From NCBI RefSeq assembly GCF_050467285.1, contig NZ_JBCMUN010000019.1, forward strand, positions 62,001 to 126,000: a stretch of 64,000 bases of DNA, given 5' to 3'. The translations under genes were made by a program, and so were the position numbers. This DNA comes from Paenibacillus_E oryzisoli_A. GTDB lineage: Bacteria > Bacillota > Bacilli > Paenibacillales > NBRC-103111. A model generated the notes under the pieces. That model was given only the letters and a program-made list of their open reading frames with translations. It had not been told where the DNA came from and ran no database searches. Positions within the stretch are counted from its first letter, which is position 1, and every line of letters begins with the position of its first letter. Positions 1 through 7,586 of this stretch are shown here, one piece after another.

Positions 1-56
1 GCTTTTGACCCGGTTCTGTTTTGATAAAACTATAACATCTAAGGGTGTGTGAGAAT

Positions 57-863
57 ATGCGCAGCTTTTATGTCTCGAACCAATCCGTTCAGGATATTCA
101 GGCTTTCTACAAGCTTGAGAAAGAGAAGAAAGCCATTGTAAGAGGTTATGACATCATGTGCTTCAGTGAGGAGCTATCGACTTCTGAATTCAAGAGGTTG
201 ATGACGAAGATGCCGATGACTTCAAGCAGTATCGTTTCACCGGCCTATATTCCGCCATACAAAAGTGAGCAGCATCTGGCCTCTTACTTATTGCAAAAGC
301 CGATTTCGGTAAATGACGAAAATGCCATGTTGCATCTGTACCACATAATAACGGCATCCATGGACAATCTCTTACAGGGAGCGGTACACAAGCACGAATT
401 CGATCTAAGGCTGGTCGCTTTTCATGCTGATGATACCCAAATGACCAAACCTTTTTTCATGGAAGCAATCCCTACATTCCGTAACACTTGGGGAGCGCGT
501 AAAGCAACGATGACGGCCAAGGTAGATACCTTTGAGGGCATTCCGCTCAAGAGCGTGCCGGATGACCTTCGGCGTATCTGGATAGATAACATAAAGAAAG
601 GTCTAAAATCCAGGGAGCCTAAGCCGGTTCATGTGAAAGAGGCGCAAGATCACCTCGAAGTCACATGGCATTTCACGGGCAAGGTCGAAACGATCGATTT
701 GCTGAGTAGCGTCTTTTGGCAACCTGGGCATAAGGACATGATTCCCACAGAGGTTTCCTATTATTATGATCTACACGAAAAAGAGGATTTTTGTCGCGAG
801 CTTGACCGGTTGCAAAGCTACAACGGGAAGGGTGATTCGTATGTCCCATCAGCTACCCTTTAA
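57..863 (+). CDS. hypothetical protein of the SCC-like element
   Basis: Unrecognised soluble protein of 268 residues. ATG at 57 is preferred over the in-frame GTG at 45 because AAGGG at 41-45 is well spaced from 57 and would overlap the GTG. No signal peptide or membrane segment is visible. It overlaps the prim-pol start by 23 bases, so the two are probably translationally coupled and the product may serve element replication. That role is inferred from position only. The window starts just upstream, so earlier genes of the operon may be missing. Confidence 0.6.
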   Translation: MRSFYVSNQSVQDIQAFYKLEKEKKAIVRGYDIMCFSEELSTSEFKRLMTKMPMTSSSIVSPAYIPPYKSEQHLASYLLQKPISVNDENAMLHLYHIITASMDNLLQGAVHKHEFDLRLVAFHADDTQMTKPFFMEAIPTFRNTWGARKATMTAKVDTFEGIPLKSVPDDLRRIWIDNIKKGLKSREPKPVHVKEAQDHLEVTWHFTGKVETIDLLSSVFWQPGHKDMIPTEVSYYYDLHEKEDFCRELDRLQSYNGKGDSYVPSATL

Positions 864-1392
864 AGATGTGGCCGAAGCGATGAAGGCCTACGCGGCATTG
901 GGTTGGCCTGTCATACCGCTTTGCTCGCACGATCATGCCCGAATGAGCGAACGTCATCGGTCAAATTGCTCAAGGCCGGGAAAAAGGCCTCTCATCAAAG
1001 ATTGGACGGAAGCAAAGGTTCCGAGCGAAGAAACCATCGATGAATGGGCACAGGAATGGCCTACAATGAACGTTGGATTAGTGCTTGGCACAATGTCCGG
1101 TCTCCTCGGCATCGATGTAGATGGACCGTATGGTGAAGAATTGCTGACGGACTGGAGTGGCGGAGATCTTCCTGACACTTGGGAGTTTACAACTCCCGGT
1201 GGAGGAAGACGATTACTCTATACTGTTCCCTCCGGCATGAAGACTATAAAATACGCGAAAGGCCATCCCGAGAAGCCGCATGAAGAATGCGCATTGCTTG
1301 GCGACGGGCAACAAACCGTCTTGCCGCCCTCCCGTCACGCAAACGGAGGCTTGTACAGTTGGAAAGGCGGGTGCAACTTATGGGAGTTCTAA
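841..1392 (+). CDS. prim-pol (bifunctional DNA primase/polymerase) N-terminal part, 5' half of a frameshifted gene
   Basis: Archaeo-eukaryotic primase-type prim-pol domain. Visible marks are GKRPLIKDW near residue 45, the metal-binding D-x-D in LLGIDVDG near residue 90, TPGGGR near 125 and LGDGQQTVLPPSRH near 155. ATG at 841 follows GGGAAGGGTGA and overlaps the upstream gene. The frame stops at 1392 just after LWEF, but the next expected prim-pol residues (V-x-x-I-A-P-A-W-M) continue in the -1 frame (positions 1386 onward). This half and the following ORF therefore read as one gene of about 938 codons with one base missing near 1387. No canonical slippery heptamer is present. It may be a true mutation or a sequencing error. 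Confidence 0.8.
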   Translation: MSHQLPFKDVAEAMKAYAALGWPVIPLCSHDHARMSERHRSNCSRPGKRPLIKDWTEAKVPSEETIDEWAQEWPTMNVGLVLGTMSGLLGIDVDGPYGEELLTDWSGGDLPDTWEFTTPGGGRRLLYTVPSGMKTIKYAKGHPEKPHEECALLGDGQQTVLPPSRHANGGLYSWKGGCNLWEF

Positions 1393-3656
1393 CGTCAATC
1401 GCACCGGCTTGGATGCTCAAACGCATGGCGATTGCAAAACGGGAACGGACACATTCTTCGATCGACACACTAACAAAGTGTTGTCCTCGCTTTGCTGAGA
1501 ACTGGGACACTCAGCAGCATAGTGGACTAGACGAGGAAACATGGTTCCGCTGGATAGCGGCACTTGCCAACGCAGGTTTTCAGAAAGACGCGCTAACATT
1601 TTCTAAAGGCTCACGCAAGCATAATGAGCAGAGCGAACGAAGAATAGAGGAGCTGACGAGCGGCAATCACGGTCCGACCCGTTGCAAGAGCATGGGATGC
1701 GGCGATGATCAGATGCGTCAATGCTTTGGTAATGAACTAAGCAAGAATGAGGCAGGGGAGCTAACGCACTCCCCCGCCGCGTTCCTCCAACGGAAGCTAA
1801 CAAAAAGGAAGCCGGAACAAGAGCCGTTATTCAACGACTTACCGGAAGGGTACGCGATTGAGAACGGTCTGCTGTGCGAAATGGTCTATTACAAGGAAAA
1901 CGTAAAGGCCGTTCCCATCTCCAACTTTCTGGCTGTTCCGACCAAAACCATTGTGAAAGATAACGGTCAGGAAAAGCAAAGGTTCTACCAAATTGAAGGG
2001 ATAATTCCCCGAACCGGAAAAAGGCTCCCAGCCATTCTGGTTCCCGACTCCCAATTCGCAGCGATGCAATGGCCTTCGGGCTGGGGGCTGGAGCCTAACC
2101 TGTTTCCCGGCCCAACCGTAAAGGACAAAGCGAGATACGTCTTTCAGCACCTAGGGCAACATGCTGTTGAAGAGTCTGTATTTACTCACATTGGCTGGAA
2201 GGAGATTAACGGTAGTAGCTGTTACCTTCATGCCAACGGGTGCATCGGTGCTACTAACGTAAAGGTGGAACTGGAAGATCGGCTTTCAAAGTACAAGCTG
2301 CCTACCTCTCCGGGGGATCGGGTCAAAGCAAGTCAGGCCAGCCTAGCGCTGCTCGAACTGGCTCCGCTTCGCATCACATTGCCACTATTTGCGTTTATGT
2401 ACCTTGCTCCGCTACGTAAGTGGCTGGAAGAAGCAAGTTTGCCGCCAGCTCTCCTTCTTTGGGTATACGGCAGGACTGGAGCAAGAAAGTCTTCAATCTC
2501 AGCCTTATATTTGTGCCATTACGGTACATTTACGGCCAAAAACCTTCCGGCGAGTTTCAAGGACACGGCAAATTCCATTGAAAAGTTAGCCTCCGACTGT
2601 AGGGATTGCGTCCTTTTAGTGGACGACTACCATCCAAATAACAACCCAGTCGATGCGAAGAAAATGGAACAGATTGCCCAGCAGCTCGTCCGCGGATACG
2701 GTGATTTGCAAGGAAGAAACCGGATGAATGCAGATGGTTCATTGCGGATAACTAACGTACCTCGCGGCCTGTGCCTGATAACGGCTGAGGACATGATAAG
2801 CGGCAGCTCCAGTAACTCCCGCTTGTTTCCGGTGGAAGTGCTTCCGGGGGACGTCGATCTGGATAAGCTGACGCAGGCCCAAAAGGATAGTAAGCTTCTT
2901 TCGCAGGCGATGGTGGGCTACCTGGAGTGGTTAGGACAAGAGATGCAGGAGCAGGACATTGAGAGCCTGACGGAGTTTCTTCACGAAAAGCGGAATGAAG
3001 CCTCCCGACTGGACGTGCACGGAAGACTCGTCGAGGCGGCTACGATGCTTTACACCGGACTTCATTACGCTCTTAAATATGCTCTTAGCATCGGGGCCAT
3101 AACCCATGAGCGTCACGACCAGATTCTTACCGAAGGCTGGGAGCTATTCCTTGACATAGCCAATGAGCAGGGGGAGCAGGTTGTAGAGGTTAAGCCAACA
3201 ACACGCTTCCTCAGCATCGTTTCGCAGCTTCTGGCAAACAAAAGCATTCATACGGTTAACGTAAAGCAGCAAGAACCCGACGGTGTTTCCCTAAGCGGTG
3301 CGCATGTCGGCTGGCACGACAAGGAATTTTACTACTTCCTTCCTGATCCGCTGTACAACGTAGTCAGTCAATTTTTGTCGCGCCAAGAAGAGCGATTTCC
3401 CATTACAAAACAAATGCTTTGGCGGCAGCTCGCAGATGAAGGCTTTACGCAAATCGAGATCGAAGGCAAGCAGAAACGATACACAAAGAAGAAGTCGATC
3501 GGTCGCTTTCGGGATCGCACACTTTGGGTGAAGGTTTCTGCTCTGCGAGGGGCGGAGGAGCGTCTCACTGCCAGAGCTCGGCGGGAGCAGGCAACGTCCC
3601 CTGAAATGGAAGCCTTGTTTGCCCCTGAAGACGGGGAACAAGCCCCAGAAACTTGA
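1380..3656 (+). CDS. DUF927-type replicative helicase, 3' part of the frameshifted prim-pol/helicase gene (SCC Cch-like)
   Basis: Continuation of the prim-pol gene. It begins with a Cys-containing linker (CPRF near the start, GPTRC...GCGDDQMRQCFG resembling the zinc-ribbon of prim-pol helicases), then a DUF927-type P-loop ATPase: GRTGARKS at about 2470-2495, LLVDDYHP (Walker B-like) near 2617, and a PRGLCLITAED stretch near 2760. Family knowledge: DUF927/Cch proteins of staphylococcal cassette chromosomes are thought to replicate the excised element. An ATG at 1380 could start an independent product, but the homology joins the upstream frame at about 1387. No membrane segment is seen. The C-terminal region past about 3200 is basic and could bind DNA. 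Confidence 0.75.
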   Translation: MGVLTSIAPAWMLKRMAIAKRERTHSSIDTLTKCCPRFAENWDTQQHSGLDEETWFRWIAALANAGFQKDALTFSKGSRKHNEQSERRIEELTSGNHGPTRCKSMGCGDDQMRQCFGNELSKNEAGELTHSPAAFLQRKLTKRKPEQEPLFNDLPEGYAIENGLLCEMVYYKENVKAVPISNFLAVPTKTIVKDNGQEKQRFYQIEGIIPRTGKRLPAILVPDSQFAAMQWPSGWGLEPNLFPGPTVKDKARYVFQHLGQHAVEESVFTHIGWKEINGSSCYLHANGCIGATNVKVELEDRLSKYKLPTSPGDRVKASQASLALLELAPLRITLPLFAFMYLAPLRKWLEEASLPPALLLWVYGRTGARKSSISALYLCHYGTFTAKNLPASFKDTANSIEKLASDCRDCVLLVDDYHPNNNPVDAKKMEQIAQQLVRGYGDLQGRNRMNADGSLRITNVPRGLCLITAEDMISGSSSNSRLFPVEVLPGDVDLDKLTQAQKDSKLLSQAMVGYLEWLGQEMQEQDIESLTEFLHEKRNEASRLDVHGRLVEAATMLYTGLHYALKYALSIGAITHERHDQILTEGWELFLDIANEQGEQVVEVKPTTRFLSIVSQLLANKSIHTVNVKQQEPDGVSLSGAHVGWHDKEFYYFLPDPLYNVVSQFLSRQEERFPITKQMLWRQLADEGFTQIEIEGKQKRYTKKKSIGRFRDRTLWVKVSALRGAEERLTARARREQATSPEMEALFAPEDGEQAPET

Positions 3657-3979
3657 GTGTGGAGGGGCGGTGGAAAGGCCATGCAGCGCAAGCAAAAGCT
3701 GAGCATCCGCCCCTAATGCCCCTGAAAAAACATAAATAAAAAGAAAAAAATGTCTCCCCCCCTGCCAATCTAACGTGGCTGTCCTCCCCCCCTCCAAAGC
3801 AGGGAAAACAGGGGCGCTCGTCAGAAAGCTAGGTGCGACATGGACTGACACGGCACGCACGCAGGGGCAACGCCCCTGTCTCGGGAGGGGCTGAAGCAAA
3901 CGTAAATAAACCAAAATCAACCTTATATTATAACCTTGGAATCCTGGTTCTAACAGAAGAGTTTCTGAGGGAGATGAGA
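3657..3979. other. structured, C/G-tract-rich non-coding region (candidate element origin)
   Basis: A 323-base gap after the helicase gene. It contains an 8-base perfect inverted repeat AGGGGCGG (3663-3670) / CCGCCCCT (3707-3714), two C-rich tracts (about 3755-3762 and 3785-3794) separated by CTGCCAATCTAACGTGG, an A-rich run at 3726-3750, and a tight hairpin CAGGGGC / GCCCCTG at 3862-3878. No gene is convincing. Structured DNA beside a self-loading helicase could be its origin, which is inference only. Confidence 0.4.
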
Positions 3980-4402
3980 ATGTTGCTAATTATTACGAAA
4001 ATCGATCACATTATGAAGTTGCATCAAAGCGGTAAGCTGCCGCGGTTCGGATTGCATTACTTGATGGCCCAATACCTCGACTTTGCAGCCGGACTGAACC
4101 ATAGCACGCCAGCTGACGATTTTTCGCTGGAGGGGCACGGCTACCGGATGGCGGTGCTAGAAGGTAATGATGCAGACTGTGCTTTACCGATCGTGAGCCT
4201 ATTTGGAACAAAGCCGATTCTAACGGAGTCCCATCCCGAATATGTGGAATTGGTCGAAATATCTGACGGCCATTTGATGTACCGAATCTGCTACATGCCG
4301 GACAACGAGAGTTTTCTCATGCTTTATGCAGTGAAGGGGAGTCTGGATGCGGATGTGGAACGGTGGCTTGCCGAACAAGCGGGAGAGGAGGGCGTACAAT
4401 GA
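3980..4402 (+). CDS. hypothetical protein, 140 aa
   Basis: Unrecognised protein. ATG at 3980 is chosen because GAGGGAG at 3967-3973 sits about seven bases upstream; the ATG at 3974 is too close. The product looks globular and acidic toward its C-terminus (DADVERWLAEQAGEEG), with no signal peptide. Its last four bases overlap the ATG of the RadC-like gene (ATGA), showing an operon and probable translational coupling. It belongs to the small accessory set carried by the SCC-like element. Confidence 0.6.
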   Translation: MLLIITKIDHIMKLHQSGKLPRFGLHYLMAQYLDFAAGLNHSTPADDFSLEGHGYRMAVLEGNDADCALPIVSLFGTKPILTESHPEYVELVEISDGHLMYRICYMPDNESFLMLYAVKGSLDADVERWLAEQAGEEGVQ

Positions 4403-4860
4403 GCAACCGAAAAGCGGCAAAACGAATCGAGGTTGTATCCTTGCGGATGGTTCGCGAGAAGACATCGCTACTCTACCCGAATCGTGTCATCCGTTCGCCG
4501 CAAGACGCGGCAGACCTGTTTCGCCAGTTCATCGGGGACTGCGATAGGGAATCATTCTGCATCCTTTGCCTGAACACGAAGAACGAGCCTACCGCGATTC
4601 ATCAGGTTTCCTGTGGGTCGCTCAATGCTTCGATTGTCCATCCCAGGGAAACATTTAAGCTGGCTATCATGGCAAACTCGGCATCCATTATTGCTTGCCA
4701 CAATCATCCGTCAGGCCAGCCCGACCCTAGCCCGGAGGATGTAGAAATAACGGAGCGACTTCGGGATAGCGGATGTTTGCTAGGTATCGAACTTATCGAT
4801 CACGTCATCCTCGGCGAAGGCACCCGATTCGTTAGCATGAAAGAGCGGGGGCTGATATAA
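4399..4860 (+). CDS. RadC-like JAB/MPN+ domain protein
   Basis: A 153-residue protein of the RadC family lacking the N-terminal helix-hairpin-helix part of chromosomal RadC. The JAMM metalloprotease-like motif is intact: HPRETFKLA, then CHNHPSGQPDPSPEDVEITE with His-x-His and the downstream Ser/Asp. ATG at 4399 overlaps the previous stop and follows GGAGAGGAGGG. Short RadC proteins are common on mobile elements; their biochemical role is unsettled. The next gene starts immediately after the stop, so the two share a transcript. Confidence 0.85.
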   Translation: MSNRKAAKRIEVVSLRMVREKTSLLYPNRVIRSPQDAADLFRQFIGDCDRESFCILCLNTKNEPTAIHQVSCGSLNASIVHPRETFKLAIMANSASIIACHNHPSGQPDPSPEDVEITERLRDSGCLLGIELIDHVILGEGTRFVSMKERGLI

Positions 4861-5178
4861 ATGCCCGGCACATTCAGGATTCAGCGATATGTAACACGCG
4901 GCGTCAACGAAATCATCAGCCCCGAACTCCAACTAACCTTATGGGCTCTCGTGGACGAGCAAGTCAGGAACGGCTTCAAAATGGATTACCTGCAAGTATT
5001 CGATTTGAGCGTCGGGGAGGTTCATGGCCGGAAAGTTCAAAAGGTCATACATCGTCAAGAACAGCCGGTACGTAGCAAGGAAACGATGTTGCCCGGTGTT
5101 CGTAAGCCTGTAAATATGACCGTTTGGGTCATCGATAGCGGCGATTATGCCACGATGCTCCTTCCTTCGGAATATTGA
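4861..5178 (+). CDS. DUF960 family protein
   Basis: A 105-residue protein beginning with RIQRYVTRGVNEIISPELQL and containing DYLQVFDLS, features I associate with DUF960. DUF960 proteins are characteristic passengers of SCC elements next to ccr recombinase genes, and their function is unknown. It abuts the radC-like stop with no gap. Together with the helicase and the large serine recombinases nearby, it supports reading this region as an SCC-like element. The family assignment is by remembered consensus, not by a search. Confidence 0.7.
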   Translation: MPGTFRIQRYVTRGVNEIISPELQLTLWALVDEQVRNGFKMDYLQVFDLSVGEVHGRKVQKVIHRQEQPVRSKETMLPGVRKPVNMTVWVIDSGDYATMLLPSEY

Positions 5179-5192
5179 GGGAGGCATTGTAG

Positions 5193-5270
5193 GTGAACCC
5201 GAACATTATCAGGCTTATAATCGTCGCGTTAGAAATCGCAATAGAGATCGCTAGAAACAAAAAGAAATAG
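5193..5270 (+). CDS. 25-aa amphipathic peptide
   Basis: Short ORF starting at GTG 5193 with a strong GAGGGAGG ribosome site at 5177-5184, eight bases upstream. The product starts MNPNIIRLIIVALEIAIEI and ends RNKKK: a hydrophobic, probably helical segment with a cationic tail. It lies in the operon between the DUF960 gene and the 72-aa gene. Its size and amphipathicity suit a membrane-active or protein-binding peptide. Expression is supported only by the ribosome site. Confidence 0.45.
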   Translation: MNPNIIRLIIVALEIAIEIARNKKK

Positions 5271-5322
5271 CTACATCTATTGGCCGTGTTCAATACAAAT
5301 CTGCATCAAGGGGGAACGAAAT

Positions 5323-5541
5323 ATGCCGGAAACATGGGAAGAGCAGGGCGGATTAAATGCAATGGTCGATCTATTGTCGGATATGATAATCAACTACCTC
5401 GCTTTGGAAGAGAAGAAAGTCGCACGTAAAGCCGACTTGAATTGGCTAGACGAAATCATGTGGGCCGAGGCGGAAGAGATCGCGACACGCGAACTGGCCG
5501 CGCAGATGCTCGGCACATGGGACTTCGAGCTTGTCGCGTAG
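5323..5541 (+). CDS. hypothetical protein, 72 aa, acidic
   Basis: Small acidic protein with a predicted helical character (EEQGGLNAMVDLLSDMIINY) preceded by AGGGGG at about 5310-5315. It ends 12 bases before the first large serine recombinase, whose ribosome site (GTAGGAGGGGAGG) overlaps its stop. The position directly ahead of recombinase genes recalls the small ORFs found upstream of ccr genes in SCC elements. No function can be named. Confidence 0.6.
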   Translation: MPETWEEQGGLNAMVDLLSDMIINYLALEEKKVARKADLNWLDEIMWAEAEEIATRELAAQMLGTWDFELVA

Positions 5542-5553
5542 GAGGGGAGGCTG

Positions 5554-7137
5554 ATGGCAAATAACACAGCGGCCCTGTATATCCGGGTATCCTCCGAAGA
5601 GCAGATCGAAGGTTACAGCATCGATGCCCAGCTCGACGCCTTACGGGAATATTGCAAGTTTCGCAAGATAACCATCTCGAAGGAATACGTAGACGCGGGG
5701 CGGTCGGCTAAGTCCATCGAGGGAAGGCCAGCCTTGCGGGAACTTCTGCTCGACGCCGCCCAAGGGCGATTCCAGATCGTGATGGTATGGAAGCTAAACC
5801 GGCTGGCCCGTAACCTGAAAGACCTGCTTCACATGCTAAAAATCTTCAACAAGCATAACGTCAGTATTCAGAGTCTGACAGAGGACATACAAACGGATAC
5901 CGCGATGGGCAATTTCCTTGTCCAGATGCTCGGTGCTGCCGCTGAACTGGAGAGAGCTCAAATCTGCGAAAATGTCCAGCTAACGGTCCAGAATCGTAAC
6001 AAACAAGGCAAATGGAACAGCGGCAATATGGTGCTGGGTTATCGCTGGTACAAGAACCCCAAACAAGGGCAGCCACAACTGGAAATCGTTAAGGAAGAAG
6101 CGCAACTTGTCCGAACCATCTTCGAAATGTATGCTGACGGGCTTGGGCTGAAGGCGATCACGAACCGCCTAAATGCGGAAGGTTTCAAAACGAAGAAGGG
6201 GCTCACGTTCTGTATCGCGGCGGTCAGAGGCATTCTGACCAATCCGAACTACATCGGTAAAATCCGTATCGGAACAAGCCTAAAGCGAACAGGCGCTGAC
6301 ATTGAGGTACAGCTTGTCGATGGCGAGCAGGAGCCGATCATCCCGCAGGAACTTTGGGACAAGGTTCAGTTGAGGTTCGGGGAGCGCAAACGTTCGTCAG
6401 ATCGAACGCCCGACCGGGCCATGCCGCTAACGGGTCTGCTTAAATGTCCCCAATGCGGCAGTGGAATGGTCGCGGGGCGATCCAAGGGTTATCGGAAGGA
6501 CGGAACCTGCCGGACGAATCATTATTATGTATGTTCCAGCTATACCAATAGAGGTTTCATTTCTTGCAAGCAAAACGCGGTTAGGGCCGATGCCATCGAA
6601 AACTGGTTTTTTGGGCATATTCAGGAACTCGTAACCAGCCTCGGCTTGCTAGAGCGGGTTGTCGCGGCGGTGAATGCCAAGCGGAATACCGATCGGAAAC
6701 CGCTTGAGGATGAGCGTAGACGACTGGAAAAAGAAATTGCTTCGTTCGATAATCGGCAGCAGCGATGCTTCGAATTGTTCGAGGACGGCCATATCGACCG
6801 AAATGGCTTTGTGGAACGCCTGAATGAATTGAAGGAACGGATATCCGTACTACAGGCGGAACTAAGAGAGATCGAGAAAAAGCTATCTGACCCTCTTACG
6901 GAGTCCGTTGCTGCTGAAAGAATATGCGCGGCGCTGCTACAATTTCGGAAGTTGCTCCAAATAGCGCCGATTAAGCAGCAAAGAAGGATGCTGCGCGGCC
7001 TGTTCGACAAAATTACCTTGCCGCCTGACCGTGACATTCAAAAAGCGGTTATCCATTGCAGTGCTGATCTGCAACATCTAACACTAACAAATCAAATGGG
7101 GGAAGAAACATGGAAAACCAACAACAAACTCGCGTAA
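5554..7137 (+). CDS. large serine recombinase 1 (CcrA/CcrB-like)
   Basis: A 527-residue site-specific recombinase. The N-terminal resolvase domain has ALYIRVSSEEQ with nucleophile Ser13 and the KLNRLAR arginine cluster near residue 77. A recombinase domain follows (about 160-280), then a zinc ribbon (CPQCGSG near 293 with partner cysteines near 320-335) and a coiled coil (about 375-460). This is the usual length and order for excision/integration enzymes of SCC and related elements. The last 28 bases overlap the next gene, so the three recombinases are co-translated. It probably acts with the 555-aa recombinase. Confidence 0.93.
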   Translation: MANNTAALYIRVSSEEQIEGYSIDAQLDALREYCKFRKITISKEYVDAGRSAKSIEGRPALRELLLDAAQGRFQIVMVWKLNRLARNLKDLLHMLKIFNKHNVSIQSLTEDIQTDTAMGNFLVQMLGAAAELERAQICENVQLTVQNRNKQGKWNSGNMVLGYRWYKNPKQGQPQLEIVKEEAQLVRTIFEMYADGLGLKAITNRLNAEGFKTKKGLTFCIAAVRGILTNPNYIGKIRIGTSLKRTGADIEVQLVDGEQEPIIPQELWDKVQLRFGERKRSSDRTPDRAMPLTGLLKCPQCGSGMVAGRSKGYRKDGTCRTNHYYVCSSYTNRGFISCKQNAVRADAIENWFFGHIQELVTSLGLLERVVAAVNAKRNTDRKPLEDERRRLEKEIASFDNRQQRCFELFEDGHIDRNGFVERLNELKERISVLQAELREIEKKLSDPLTESVAAERICAALLQFRKLLQIAPIKQQRRMLRGLFDKITLPPDRDIQKAVIHCSADLQHLTLTNQMGEETWKTNNKLA

Positions 7138-7583
7138 ACCAAGTTCGTGTCGCTCTCTATGCTCGTACAAACCAGGCCGGAAACGAGTCTAACGCCAACT
7201 CCATTGAGTGTCAACTGGATAAGATGAAAGCCCAATGTCAGCGGGAGGAAAAAGAGATTGTTGTTATCTACATCGATGAAGCCGTCAGCGGGAACGACCT
7301 CGAACGGGCTCACTCTCTGAAAAAAATGCTGAAAGAAGCTACAGAAGGGAAATTCGACGAAGTGCTGGTTCATGATTTAGGCCGAATCGGTAGGAAGACG
7401 GTGGATGTACTGGGAGTCGTAAGTGAACTTGAAAGAAATCACGTTAAATTCTGCATGCTTACGGAGAATTTCGATACCTCTACTCCGATGGGCAAATTTG
7501 CAACGCAAATGATGGCGGCTGTATTGGAGTCTGGTCTGCTTGCGGAGGAATTAACGAAGGCAATGAATGAGGGAGGAAGATGA
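7110..7583 (+). CDS. stand-alone serine-recombinase catalytic domain lacking the nucleophile
   Basis: A 157-residue protein equal to the resolvase domain only, with no recombinase, zinc-ribbon or coiled-coil part. The nucleophile position reads VALYARTNQ: Asn21 replaces the catalytic Ser found in both neighbours (RVSS, RVST). Other fold elements remain: SIECQLDKM, GRIGRK in place of NRLAR, and TPMGKFATQMMAAV. It overlaps the preceding gene by 28 bases and has its own GGGGGAAG site. It should not cleave DNA. A structural or regulatory partner role is an inference. Confidence 0.85.
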   Translation: MENQQQTRVNQVRVALYARTNQAGNESNANSIECQLDKMKAQCQREEKEIVVIYIDEAVSGNDLERAHSLKKMLKEATEGKFDEVLVHDLGRIGRKTVDVLGVVSELERNHVKFCMLTENFDTSTPMGKFATQMMAAVLESGLLAEELTKAMNEGGR

Positions 7584-7586
7584 GAT

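Noticed and set aside
1375..1395. Programmed -1 frameshifting in the prim-pol gene
   Set aside because: No X-XXY-YYZ slippery sequence or clear downstream pseudoknot; a mutation or base-call error is simpler.
3291..3920. 209-aa minus-strand ORF at the helicase 3' end
   Set aside because: Low-complexity composition, no ribosome site, mostly opposite the helicase coding sequence.
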